A stretch of DNA of 64,000 nt from Magnaporthiopsis rhizophila. Its lineage: Eukaryota; Ascomycota; Sordariomycetes; Magnaporthales; Magnaporthaceae. Location: positions 324,087 to 388,086 of the forward strand of contig PYSS01000005.1 in assembly GCA_003049465.1 (NCBI GenBank), in the 5' to 3' direction. Below are positions 1 to 10,416 of the stretch, one piece after another. The notes below the pieces were generated by a model. The model was not told the origin of the DNA. It worked only from the letters and a program-made list of their open reading frames with translations, and ran no database searches. The stretch's first letter is position 1. Every line of letters begins with the position of its first letter. Position numbers and translations under genes: made by a program.

Positions 1-205
1 GTATGATGGCATGAGGAAGCGGAACGCATTCATGGAGGGATACAAAAAGACGGCGCCATTCTCAGAAAACCTGAACGAATTCGACGAATCCAGGCAGGTT
101 GTCACCGACTTGATTGCTGAGTATGAAGCAGCCGAAGACGCCAACTATCTAAGGGCAGAATCGGACCAACCTACCTCGGCAGAAGCAGACAAGAGGATGG
201 GGTAG
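1..205 (+). CDS. Gamma-tubulin, C-terminal end (partial)
   Basis: The frame is open from base 2 and ends at a TAG at 203-205. The visible 67 or so residues carry the gamma-tubulin C-terminal signature: an Arg-Lys-Arg-Asn-Ala-Phe block, then Phe-x-Glu-Asn-Leu-x-Glu-Phe-Asp-Glu-Ser-Arg, then Leu-Ile-Ala-Glu-Tyr-Glu-Ala-Ala. Gamma-tubulin nucleates microtubules at spindle pole bodies as part of the gamma-tubulin complex. The last 18 or so residues, rich in Glu, Ser and Asp, follow the family core and are variable between species. The 5' part of the gene lies outside the window, so exon structure and start cannot be judged. Alpha- and beta-tubulin end differently and lack this block. Confidence 0.93.
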   Translation, partial: YDGMRKRNAFMEGYKKTAPFSENLNEFDESRQVVTDLIAEYEAAEDANYLRAESDQPTSAEADKRMG

Positions 206-976
206 GAGGAGGCTTGATTCACGTAATTGCTTCTATTTTCTCGATCAATTTTACGCTCTCCGGTACGGTCTCGGCGTCACAGGTGCATTGTTGTGCAAGG
301 ATATTTACAATGCCTCGGTCAAAGGCGTTGGCATGGTCTTCTGCGGAGGCTTGCAGCAAGGAATGATTATGACATGAATAAAATTACCGCATCGATGAGG
401 TGTCATACCCCACCACAACCTTGGCATCACTGTTGGCCGACGCGGCCGCCACGGATACAGCATCAGGTGCCTACATCTGCGAGACCATACAATTCAGCTG
501 CAGGATGCCCCAATACGAAAAATAAGGCAAAGTCGACACGCAGGTTTGGATTGTCCCCTTTTTCAGGGTAGATTGTAGCGAATTGTTTCCCGGGCAGAAG
601 CTACCGATCGTGGTGGACCCTTGTGCCATCAGTTAGACGTCATCGGCGTCGATCATGAGGATGTGATGTTCGGTTACGTCAACTCCGAGACTCACTGTAT
701 AAAAAGGCCCATACAATACCCACATACATACACGGGATTCTGGGTAAATCTCCATCACCAAGTGTCTTACTCGACGTAGCGAGGCTCATTTCCCTTACTA
801 TACCTTGTGCGCACAGCAAAGATGTTAGCCAACCCCAGCAGCCCCGACTCCTAGCTCTTGGATGGCCACTGGTATCTCAAACATGACCCTTGCGGCAAAA
901 CGAACTAACACAATACTCTAGTAACCCACGCAACCACATCTCGACACGAGCCAAGGGCACGTCAAGAAGAAGCAAC
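206..976. other. Intergenic: gamma-tubulin 3' flank and upstream region of the next gene
   Basis: No open frame here shows a recognisable domain or convincing start and splice sites. It presumably holds the gamma-tubulin 3' UTR and the 5' flank of the small gene that follows. Confidence 0.5.
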
Positions 977-1249
977 ATGGGCGAGTCCAAGCAGGATCAA
1001 ATCAACAGGCGCCAAGCCAACCTTCCCCTCCCAGAACAGCCGCCTGTCGCGTCGGACTGGCAGTCTGCGGATGCGAGAAACGTGAACGTCGGCTCAGGGA
1101 AGGTCGAGTCCGACATCTCGACCGGCGACGCAGCATCAACCGGCCTCAGAGAGCCGGCAACTGTCTCTTCAGAGGCCGACATGAGTGGGATCGGCAGGCA
1201 AGGAAAAGACAATCTGAAGGAGGCGCCCAAGTATGCCCGCTCATCTTGA
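977..1249 (+). CDS. Small conserved hydrophilic protein, function unknown (90 aa)
   Basis: The ATG at 977 opens a 90-residue frame ending TGA at 1247-1249. It starts Met-Gly-Glu-Ser-Lys. The central segment Pro-Leu-Pro-Glu-Gln-Pro-Pro-Val-Ala-Ser-Asp-Trp-Gln-Ser-Ala-Asp-Ala-Arg resembles, from memory, a short protein found across Pezizomycotina with no assigned function. It is hydrophilic, Ser/Gly/Asp-rich, has no signal peptide or membrane segment, and is probably disordered. The frame stays open upstream to about 890, but without an ATG, so 977 is the preferred start. It stands alone between gamma-tubulin and a long intergenic region. Conservation is a recollection, not a search. Confidence 0.6.
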   Translation: MGESKQDQINRRQANLPLPEQPPVASDWQSADARNVNVGSGKVESDISTGDAASTGLREPATVSSEADMSGIGRQGKDNLKEAPKYARSS

Positions 1250-3542
1250 GGATGTGGGCGAATCAACCAGGATATGGAGCTGTGCCTGGAACGCTGAGTT
1301 GAGGCTTGTACAGTAAATTTTCGAAAGGCATCACACTCGTTCTAGAATACGCTTTGTTGCCCGACACCAATCTGTATCCACATGCACCTCTTTCTTTTCC
1401 ATGCTGCGGAAGCATGTTTATAGGACGGGGCCTTCTCCCACCAGGACGCTCAAAGATGTGAAAAAGAAGACATGAACGAACAAAAAAATATGTTGATACG
1501 TAGAGTGGTATTCACGAGGGCCTTGTCTCGGCTGCCAGCACCCGGAGTATTTGCTTGGCTTGCAGCAGATATTAAAGGATGTCAGAAGCGCTCTCTGCCT
1601 TTACTAGCCAGTTGTGGAACATACCCGAACTTGCGCTGTATCAAATTCATGCACAGGAAGACGAAGTGATGTGGAGGGATGGCTGCTACTACGATCTATA
1701 ACTTGGTGGTTGCTGGGCATGGCCACATACGTGGACCATTGAAGGGTGGGGTAGAGGAGAGATGTCATTGGGACTTCTATGCTGGCCGGATAGTGATAGA
1801 GATATGACCACGCAGGAGCGATGACCCCGGCGCGTCACCGACCTACAGCCGCAAAGTGTGTCCTGGTACAAATATCAGCCAATGCCTGTCTCCATGTATC
1901 TCTACTGGCCAGGTATATGCATAAACGCCTGGACAATATGTCCCCAGCCCTGGTACTTGCCCAGGCGAACGGCTGGACACGACGACAGCGTCACCGGCAG
2001 CACCCGCTCGGCCAAAGGCCTGAGGGAGTGAAGATTGGTGCATACCCACGAGGGACTCCACATGAACAAAAGAAACCAGAGATTTTCTGCACTATGCCAG
2101 TTCCTCAAGGCACTACTGTTCGATTTCTATGCTCAGTGTGGAACTGCGTGACACGCTCTGTAGATGGAGGCTGTCTCTCGGGCACATGGCACGCACATAA
2201 AGCCTCTGCCTAGGTAGTTGGAGGCTCTGGAAAGCCTCTCACTGCAGTCTATTGTCTCTCGTTTGGCACCCACCTTGACAGACAATGTCGTCCACCTTGA
2301 CCACCCGGAGGTCCACAATCTCCCGTGCCCTAAGGAGGATATATCGGCACAGCAACCCGTGACTCTGGGCAGGGGGCGCCCATCTGACTAACCACGCAGA
2401 GCTGTCTGTCTCTCTGTCCTAAAAATTCTCTGCAGAAAATTTTGTATCTACCTCTCTCCCTCAACGCCAACCCTTCTCCCCATCCTTTCTTTCCTCCTGC
2501 ACAACCCTTTCTTTGACCGCAACAAAAGCAAACGAAGAACCGAAACCGAGCCAAAGCGTCTAGGGAACATCCCAGTTCTTCTGGGTGCTTCTCAGAGTGT
2601 TCCTTTTTGCTTTGGCGGGTTATCTTGTCTCTGCTTGACACTTTCCCCCAATATCAACCCCGACACACACCAACACCGTATCGACAGTGCTGCCACGTAC
2701 AGCTAGCTACTGCCTAGTATCAGCCTACCTGCTTGGGGCTGAGGTGATAGCCGTCTCTGATTCGACGCCCGGGAGGTTTCCTTTCCAATAGGTATCGAGC
2801 AGAGTAGGTCATCTTCCCTTCCTCTCCCGGCCCCAGGCATGCTACCACCCGACCTCGAACAAACGCGTACTAGGTACCTAGAGACACTGACCAAGTCTTT
2901 GTTAAGTACCTAGATACGTAGCTATCAGGCATTCCGGGACTGCTCCGCAATTATTGTCACCGGTTGAGTCGCGCGCCAGCTTGGTGGGAAGGTGCCGGTG
3001 TCCTCAAATCTGAGCATACCGGGCGCCCACCTAAAGTCGCGCCTTCCTAAACTGCGCAGCCGCCGGCTACGTGCCCAGCCCGACTCCGACAGCCTGTCCC
3101 GTCGCTGTGGGCAGCCAAGTGGAGCTTCTGCCGCTTTCCATTTCAAGCGGGCACCTGCCACTTCCCGTCCCTGCCTGCACCGTATCTTGGGAGGGAGGCC
3201 CGTACTTGTGCTCCTCTGCTCGGCTCGCCCGCAGAATCCGCCTCGCAAGCCTCACGAGGTCTACCCAGCACACCAGACGAGGTCAGCGCGCCCACTACTC
3301 TGCGAGAGTCTACCTAGAAACCAGTATTTACTTATCCATCTTTAATTTCATTGCTGCACCTAACAGGTATCTGCCTGCCTCTAGATTCGTCCCCCGCGCG
3401 CTCTCCAAGATCGGCAAGCGCGCCGACTACCTAGTTCGCCTAACTACCGACAACAATGCTCCAGAAAGCAGCATCCTAGTCTACGGATAAGTTTCGATCT
3501 CGAAAGGCAGCTCCCCTGCTTTACACGATAAAACCCGCCAGG
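1250..3542. other. Intergenic, 2.3 kb, no gene seen
   Basis: Open frames are short, overlap on both strands and lack recognisable motifs. Pyrimidine-rich stretches (about 2440-2530) and TACCTAG-type motifs (about 2872-2917 and 3430) occur, typical of long 5' regions in this group. It probably holds the promoter and 5' UTR of the gene starting at 3543. Confidence 0.5.
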
Positions 3543-6310
3543 ATGTCTGAGACACCCAATCGGGATGACGCCGTCGCTGAGGCGATGAAGGCAAGTAGTC
3601 TCCCTCGCCCCTTATCCCGATCCTAGGCGCTGTAATGCTGTCAAAAGGACCACTGTAAATGCCGAGATATCTGGTGCTCACGTCCAGGCTGCGGCATGAG
3701 GAACTCTATGCTGACGCCTACGCAACAGGAGGAGCTTGGCATGGGCCGTGTCCAGGACCTTCCTATGGAAGACGGCAGGAGGGGCAGCGGGCGCATGATC
3801 TCGGGCCCTATCATCAATGTCAACCGGCCAGCTCTACAAGGGCCGTGGCAGTGTGAGTGGTTCAGCCGTTGTCGGAAAAATTTGGATGCGCCCTACTAAC
3901 CACTCGAACAGCTGCGATCGACAACGGCGAATTCGAGGACGAGGACGCTGAGGCGGTCAAAGGCCTGGACGACATCGCGGGTGGCAGGCTCCATGCCATC
4001 CGCGACCCGGGTCACGCCAACGGCGGCGTTCAGCCTCTGGCCGCGGGTCAAGCACGCCGTCCCAAGAAGCGCCCATCTCCTTTCCCTCCGGATCACGACC
4101 TTCAACAGCCTGTTCCTGGTTTCGGCTTCGGACCACGCTTCCCCGGGGCGCCTGCTGCCGGGGATCATCAGGCACAGGGCGGAAAGGGAAAGCAGGGCAA
4201 CCATAAGCAACCGCCAGCCAACATGGGCAACAAGAAACGCCAAGGCCAACAGCATGACATAGCGGTCCATGTCGACAAGAGACGCCGGGCGGCTAGTGTT
4301 GTGTCTTCGGTTCAGTCGGCGCCCAGTCCGAGACAGCCCATCGTGACCAGCTATCGCCTCCCTTCGCGGGCGCCTCCTGGACTGCTCTCTTCAACCCCCA
4401 ACCAGCCCGTGGATATCTCTCAGAGGCTGCCCGGAGTGGAGATCTTGTACAAATGCATGGCCCAGCTCCTGGAGCCGTCCCCTCTCCCACCGGTCGGAGC
4501 GCTAGTTACCTGGTGCCGCCCCCCGCAGGCAGATGAGCCGATGCTTGTTGTGCTCGTGCAGATGGAGATTCGCCATCAGTACCCTGCCACACGCTGGAAG
4601 TCCCAGTGGAGTGGCGGCCCGGACACCGTCATGATCAAACTCAAGGAAGACTCGGGGGCGGAGGTTACGGTTGGGCTGATATTCACAGCCCAACCAGCTG
4701 CCGACGCCTTCCTCTTGTTCTCTCGCAAGCTCATCGATCAAGTCAAGAGCCAGCCCAAAGCGGTCCCACAAATGCCTTCGTCTGCCATCGGTAGCGCCCC
4801 AGCGACCAGCGTCGGTCTGCCAAAGATTCAGATCACATCGGCTCCGTCTGGTTCGTCGACAGCGGCCGTTGTTGACACCGCTGCTCAGAAAAATATCCAT
4901 GGAATTCAAGCCGTGAAGCCTACGGCGGCTGACTCTACTATCAGCGCGGACCGATCTTCTCAGCCGCAGACAAAGACGGCCAATGGGGTCGTCGGTGAAG
5001 CCATCAAACCTTTGCAGGGCAGCCAAGCGTCACAGCTTCAGAAGAAAGTCGTTGCTAGCATCACTGCAACCGCCCAGGGCAGCCAACCTGCACGGCCTGA
5101 GGGCGAGAAACCCACTCCGCATGGGCTTTTTATGAAACAGCTCGCGACTGTGGACAAGATCATCAAACCCAAGGCGGAGCCTTCAAAGGTCCAGGCTCCG
5201 GTAGATGAGACCTCGAATCTGATATTTTTCGACCTCATTCCGACCCGCGTGGATCTCAAGCCTTGGGAGACGATGCCTTCGTACATGGACGACCTCTGTG
5301 GCCTTTCCATGTCGGCTCAGAATGACGTGATGGCTGATCAATCGCCCGGAGGCCATGGTGCACTCGCTTCAACTCTTCTCCAGCCCGCCGTTCCCAGCCC
5401 CAGCGTTGCTGAGAGTACTGCGGTGGTGCAGCAGGATCCATCTCTTCATGTCCCTGATGCTCGGAAAGGCACGAACTCGCATGAGACAACCACTCTTATT
5501 GGTGGAGGCTCAGCTGATGAATTCTTCGGCCGGTGCAAGAGCATCATTTCACAAACCTCGGACATCCTCAGTCTGGGTCTAACAGATGGTGTCTCCGCTG
5601 ATGAGGGCCTTCGCTTGCGCCTTCTGGGCCAGATCTCGGCCAACTTCAAGGACATTGACCAGGGCCAGAAGGGCCATGTGATCTCGATGTTGCTGCGATT
5701 ATTCGACACAATCATGCGCCCTAACGGCCTGCGGTACTCGGCCGAAGAGCTTGAGAAACTCCGGTCTGACGCGGCCTTGCCTTCTGGGTGGGTGTGCCAT
5801 AATGTGCGTGCCGACCTTTCGTCTCGCGCCAGCGACCGAGTTGATGAGAAGAAGGTACCAGACATTGCAGACATTCGGAAGCAGATCGAACGCGTGGTGG
5901 CCAAGCAAGCGGAACTTGCCCAGGTGCAGGCGCAGGCGGTGGCCACAGAGCAGTCATCTGCCCAATATGAGCCAGCTCCTGTCAAGCAACCCGGAACATC
6001 GCGTTGGTCGTCAATCATTCCCGAGAGTAGTGCCTTGAAAGATCTGGTCATGCTCGTTCCTCCCGCCAATCGGGCCAGCACGGCCACTCGGACAGGTACC
6101 CCGACAGGGGTGTCGCCACAGGAAGACACACCCGACCCTATGGAAGCGCTTGGTGCGGTTTTCAAGGACCTCTCCTTGACAGCAGTGCCCTCGGCGCTGA
6201 CCTCGAGTCGCTGTCCCACAGCTACAGCCCCGAACAATGTTTTCAAGAGCACCAACGTCCCGATCAACAACAGCAACACATACGTCTTCCAGAGCGCCAA
6301 GATGATATAA
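3543..6310 (+). CDS. Unrecognised large protein (871 aa, 3 exons)
   Basis: Exons are 3543-3594, 3688-3852 and 3912-6310. Introns of 93 and 59 nt run from GTAGTC to CCAG and from GTGAGT to ACAG; joining them gives one frame of 872 codons including stop. The product begins Met-Ser-Glu-Thr-Pro-Asn-Arg. The first 240 residues are low-complexity and basic/Pro-rich. A hydrophobic, possibly folded segment spans about 245-350. A disordered Ala/Ser/Thr/Pro-rich region follows, then a second likely folded, helical segment at about 606-745. No catalytic motif, membrane helix or signal peptide is visible. I do not recognise the family; a scaffold or RNA/chromatin-associated role is only a guess. The alternative of an intronless gene starting at 3857 is less likely, because the upstream exons join cleanly in frame. 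Confidence 0.72.
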
Positions 6311-6924
6311 GTGCCGACCAAGCACTTGTCGTCTGGAAGGGGCTGTCTCTTCTTCGGCGCATCTAATCAGCATGGTGTTGATATTGTCTTTGACGGCGGC
6401 TAATGGCGGCATTCCGGCTCACGAAAGGAGATCCTTCTCTCATTGTATGGATAAAACAGGTCAATTTGGTGGGCGTCAAGGCTCATGGAGTTATTTGTGA
6501 TTTGTACGACTTTTTGTTTTGATTGATCTCACTTTGGAAGATTGCTGAGATGGCAACTCAGCTGGGCCAGCAAAGTTGTAGGGATATTGGTGGGCGGCAC
6601 GAACGAATCTCGGCATCACAGCCAGGAGGACTGCGCTACATTCCGTTAGGTGATCCCGGGATAATCTGATGCAACTGGGTACTTAGGTATGCAGTCGCTT
6701 TGTTGTGTAGGTAGATACAAGGTTGTTAAATTGCGGCGGAAAAAAAAGAGAAGGAAAAAAAAAAAAAAAAAAGAGGGAGGGCTACCAGTGGCAAGAGGTA
6801 GTTGTTGAAGATAGATAGATCAACGCAAAGAAGGAAAAAAAAAAGGAAGACCAGGGATAAGAGGTAATATTGGAGATAGATGACAATACATCCTGCTCTT
6901 TCCTTTCAACTGCCGGCGAAACCA
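6311..6924. other. Intergenic between convergent genes, with A-rich tracts
   Basis: This holds the 3' flanks of two convergent genes. It contains an 18-base A run (6755-6772) and further A-rich runs near 6836-6846. Nothing else is supported. Confidence 0.5.
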
Positions 6925-7941
6925 TCATTTCTTCTGAAGAGCACTGACCCAGGGGGCATCGTCCTCGCTGACTATAACCTCGTGCGAGCTCAGCCTGAGA
7001 CGCAGGATCTCGTCTCCGTTGGGGAGGTCGTTCTCGTCGGCGCGCCGCTCGGCCTCCCCGGTCGTCGCGCAGATGCCGGTGGCGACGTGGCGGGCGGCCA
7101 GGCGGCGGCGGGCGACTTCCGGCCTCACCTCGACGAACCAGCGCTCGTCCAGCAAAGCCGCGGCCGAGCGCCAGGGCTCCCTGTCCAGGAGCAGGTAGTT
7201 GCCCTCGAGCACGACAATGCGGTGGTGGGGCCGGACGACGATGGAGTCGGGCACGGGGTCCTTGACGGCGTGGTCGAAGGAGGGCGCCAGCACGTCGACG
7301 TTCCCGTCCCGGGAAAGGGGCGCGCGAAGGGCCTCGACCAGGCTCAGGAAGCCGGCGCCGTCAAAGGTGAACTCTGCGCCGCGCCGCGCGTGCGCCGTGG
7401 CCGGGTCCGGCATGGCGGACAGCTGGGCGCGCGTCAGGTGGAAGCCGTCCATGGGCACGAAGGCGGCGACCTCGGCATGGCTGCCCTGGGCTGCTGCTGC
7501 ACGGACATTGAGCGCGTTGGTGACGACTTGGGAGATGCTAGTCTTGCCTGGTTCCCACGTGCCGTACATGTTTGTCTCCCGTTAGAAGGACTCCACTCAC
7601 GCGGTGGTTGTGTGGCGGCTTGATGAGGAAGAGACAAGATGGGCGTGTGGTAATGCCCAGTGGGGGAAAAAGGGGTCACTCCTTGCCTGAGCCGGGAATC
7701 CCAGCAATGCCGATTACTGAGCGAGCAGGGTCAGCAACGATCAAGGAGAAACGCAGACGACCCAGGGCAAATATGCTTAAACGTCGATTTTTATGCTTGA
7801 AATGAGACAAAACGATAGGCATAATCGTTCATTGTTATAGGGCGGACCGGACGTACGTAGACGTACGGTCTCGGGAGTCTCGAGATACCTCCTCCAGGCC
7901 TTGTCCACCAGCTTGGCAACCTTGCTCTCCATGTCCTCCAT
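6925..7941 (-). CDS. P-loop kinase of the uridine kinase/phosphoribulokinase superfamily (Yfh7-like), 245 aa
   Basis: Exons read 7941-7857, 7716-7687 (a 30-nt micro-exon) and 7547-6925. Exon 1 begins Met-Glu-Asp-Met-Glu-Ser-Lys, and the joined protein has 245 residues. Walker A is Gly-Ile-Pro-Gly-Ser-Gly-Lys-Thr at residues 34-41, followed by a kinase core with Phe-Val-Pro-Met-Asp-Gly-Phe-His and Ile-Val-Val-Leu-Glu-Gly-Asn-Tyr-Leu-Leu. These are typical of fungal relatives of uridine kinase, pantothenate kinase and yeast Yfh7. It probably phosphorylates a small metabolite; the substrate cannot be read from sequence. The second intron (7548-7686) has a GC donor (TCAG|GCAAGG) and CAG acceptor, and only this junction restores the P-loop. 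The gene is head-to-head with the next gene, 391 bp away. Confidence 0.83.
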
Positions 7942-8332
7942 GCTGGCTGCTCGGGCCGATCATGCCACCGACTAAGAAAGGAGATGACAAGTGAAAAGAA
8001 ACAATAGCTAACACGTCGATGATGTTGCTCCAGGGCAGAGACGAGAGTTGATACGATTACGATCGAGAGGCTCAGGTTCATGACGGTTAATGTGTGGGGA
8101 TGTGACGTCGAATGGGGAGAAATACCCCGCATTCATTTGTTGCTCGGTAAGCACAGTGGAGATCCCGTCGTTCAAAAGGCTTCAGTCACCCAGCTTTTGA
8201 TCTCGCGTCGAATAAAGTACTGAATAATTACACCACCCACCACCTACATAGCCTCGTAATCTTTCGCCGGCAATCACAAGCTCCCCCTTTCTCGACATTA
8301 GCAATGGCAGACCTTCAACGGCATTATTAGCA
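7942..8332. promoter_or_regulatory. Divergent intergenic region (391 bp), likely bidirectional promoter
   Basis: It lies between the start codons of the minus-strand P-loop kinase and the plus-strand small gene, so it must hold both promoters. On the plus side, an upstream ATG at 8304 opens an eight-codon frame that ends TAG at 8328-8330, two bases before the main ATG. Confidence 0.55.
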
Positions 8333-8894
8333 ATGGCAGAGGACCTGTTCGCCATCGACCTCTCGGGCGACGACGAGTCGCAGGACGAGGCGGCGGCGCG
8401 AGACAAGAGGTCCAACAAGCGGGACAAGAACCGGCAGACCGAGGAGGAGTTTCAGCAGCTCCGGTCCGAGTACAGGCCCAAGATGGAGAACGGCGAGGTG
8501 AGTTCCGGGACGCGAGAAAATGAGAGAAATGGACGAGAAATGAGGATGTTTTAAATTATGAATTTTATGATTGCCCTTGCTATGGACCTTCCAATCAATT
8601 GAGGGATTCGTGAATAACATGACAAAAAAGATTTGGAAGACAATAAAACTGCCCCTCGGCCGGGCCGCCGTGCCAAAGCTAGAGGCCCAAGACCTGCTCC
8701 ACGCCGCCGAGGAGCTCTACTTCTACGAGCGGTACGCCGAGGCGGCCGCCTTTGTGCGCGATGTCCTCGCGGGTGACCCGGCGGGCCTGGACGACGACAC
8801 CAAGGCCATGCTGGCGCTGTACAGAGGCAGGTGTCTCCAGAAGGCGGGATCGTCGGGAGGGCTGGGGTCGGCGTCGGGGGCCCCGGCGGGGTGA
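8333..8894 (+). CDS. Small protein of unknown function (142 aa, 2 exons)
   Basis: Exons are 8333-8497 and 8631-8894, joined through a GTGAGT donor and AAG acceptor to give 142 residues. The N-terminus is acidic then basic (Asp-Asp-Glu-Ser and Lys/Arg-rich, residues 8-35). The conserved-looking part is Glu-Asn-Gly-Glu-Ile-Trp-Lys-Thr-Ile-Lys-Leu-Pro-Leu across the junction, then Leu-Leu-His-Ala-Ala-Glu-Glu-Leu-Tyr-Phe-Tyr-Glu-Arg-Tyr-Ala-Glu-Ala, which looks like one TPR-like helical pair. I recall similar short proteins in other Pezizomycotina but know no function. The Gly/Ala-rich tail stops 24 bp before a poly-T tract and assembly gap, so the 3' end could be mis-modelled; an alternative donor at 8831 would route splicing into the gap. 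Confidence 0.65.
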
Positions 8895-8916
8895 TGACAA
8901 CAACGAATCTCTTTTG

Positions 8917-8957
<41 letters not shown>

Positions 8958-9015
8958 TGNNNNNNNNNNNNNNNNNNNNNNNNNNNNNNNNNNNNNNNNN
9001 NNNNNNNNNNNNNNN

Positions 9016-9054
<39 letters not shown>

Positions 9055-9846
9055 GGCATTTTCGGTCGAGCGGAGGCCACCACCACTTGGGCTAAGTAGC
9101 AGCACAATGGAGGGCGGCGAGTGAAACGTAAACTAGCGCACCACGATATGAAAAAAAATAGCGCGGCAGGTAGTCAAGGAGGAGAGTTGAACCTGTATTC
9201 TCTAATGTTCCCATCCAACACTGGAGGGAAGAAAAGAGATCTCATCTAATAAGTCTATCGTTCTATCGAGAGAAAAAGAAAAAAAAAAAAGCAGTGCAGG
9301 CGGTGGGGTTGTGTCTTGATCCCTCAACCGTGCAGACACGAGTCGGAGAGAGAAAAAAAAACAGCTCACAGGAGGGGTGGGAGGCCAAACTGAGAACGCC
9401 GCTGAGACGCCGATATTGGCGGAATTGATAGAAAAGTAACCGCAACTTTCTAACCGGGGTATTCCGAAAACGCCAGCAAAATCCAGAAAACTTAAAAACA
9501 ATTACAGCTCCCGACGGAGGTGAAGCGACAAGGTCTGCTTGCCGTCTTGAGGGTGGACAGGATAAGAGAACCCTGTCGGAGAAGATGCAGGGAGAGAAGC
9601 CAAGCGCGCAGAATAGATGAGACCCAATAACTTTTAGGTAACCTTTTGTCCTTTCTTTTTTTCCTTCCCCGCAAGGATACTGTAAAAACAGACGCGCCGG
9701 TAAATGCTTGCAGAAGAAGTCGAGAGTACGTGGGGGAGAGTTTGGTCGTGAGATGCGGAGACGTAGGAAAAGTCAATCGTCCATCGTGAAGCCCCGGCCG
9801 TTGCAGCCCAACGAGGAGGGGTTGCATGCCACCAGGTGGCGGCCGG
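8895..9846. other. Intergenic with assembly gap flanked by poly-T tracts
   Basis: A 38-base T run (8919-8956) is followed by 56 N (8960-9015) and a 37-base T run (9016-9052). The rest is A/G-rich on the plus strand, with no supportable gene. It should contain the 3' flanks of the two convergent genes. Confidence 0.7.
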
Positions 9847-10416
9847 TTATTGGGGCATGGGCATGGTGATCTGGCGGGCCCTCTCCTCGGCGAAGACGCG
9901 TCTGCTCATGGCCAGGACGGCCTCGAAACCCTCGCGGCCCTTGACGGCGTTCTCGCGGAAGCGCGTGACGAGGGCGTCCTCGATGGAGTTGCGGATGCGC
10001 TGCCAGCCGCCGCAGAGGGCCGTGATCTTGGCGTCCTGGACGAACTGGGTCTGGTGGTCGTTCAGGGGCTTGTAGACGACCGTCTCCTGGACATTGATCA
10101 GGTTGGACCACGTCAGGTTGTGCGACACCATGGTGACGGTGCGGCGGGCCGGGTCGACGTACGAGACCTCGAAGACGTGAGACTCGCTGTTGGAGGCGCC
10201 CAGGAGCTTTCTGACCCACTCCGGGGCGTTTTGTCGACATGTGATTAGCCGCTCCGTCCGCAGCATGCCCGAGGCCTCGTCGATGCTCCGCGACAGCGTG
10301 TCAACGGCGATGACGTGCGTCGACTTGTCGTTCCATGGGCAGTACTTGAGCCAGTTGGCTGTCGACACCTCCTCCCAGGAGTAGTTGAACGTCTCGGTGT
10401 TGGAGAAGACTTTCAT
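9847..10416 (-). CDS. UPS2: PRELI/MSF1-domain lipid transfer protein, Ups2/SLMO-like (189 aa)
   Basis: This single exon starts at the ATG at 10416 (Met-Lys-Val-Phe-Ser-Asn-Thr-Glu-Thr-Phe). Almost all 189 residues form one PRELI/MSF1 domain. Ups2/SLMO hallmarks include Asn-Tyr-Ser-Trp-Glu-Glu-Val near residue 13, Ser-Thr-His-Val-Ile-Ala-Val-Asp-Thr-Leu, Glu-Arg-Leu-Ile-Thr, and a C-terminal Phe-x-Glu-Asn-Ala-x-x-Gly-Arg-x-Gly-Phe. Yeast Ups2 works with Mdm35 in the mitochondrial intermembrane space to carry phosphatidylserine between membranes, feeding phosphatidylethanolamine synthesis. The Met-Lys-Val-Phe start favours Ups2 over Ups1, whose N-terminus differs. There is no cleavable presequence, as expected for Mdm35-dependent import. 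The frame stays open 78 codons upstream to 10650, but with no ATG. Confidence 0.88.
   Translation of the reverse strand: MKVFSNTETFNYSWEEVSTANWLKYCPWNDKSTHVIAVDTLSRSIDEASGMLRTERLITCRQNAPEWVRKLLGASNSESHVFEVSYVDPARRTVTMVSHNLTWSNLINVQETVVYKPLNDHQTQFVQDAKITALCGGWQRIRNSIEDALVTRFRENAVKGREGFEAVLAMSRRVFAEERARQITMPMPQ

Noticed and set aside
6925..7569. Intronless P-loop kinase starting Met-Tyr-Gly-Thr-Trp
   Set aside because: This would lack the Walker A motif; the upstream exons restore a full family N-terminus.
6880..7623. 247-residue plus-strand frame opposite the P-loop kinase
   Set aside because: Antisense shadow of a GC-rich coding exon, with low-complexity Gly/Val/Arg composition.
8551..9124. 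Frames encoding poly-Lys or poly-Phe across the gap
   Set aside because: Artefact of translating homopolymer and N characters.
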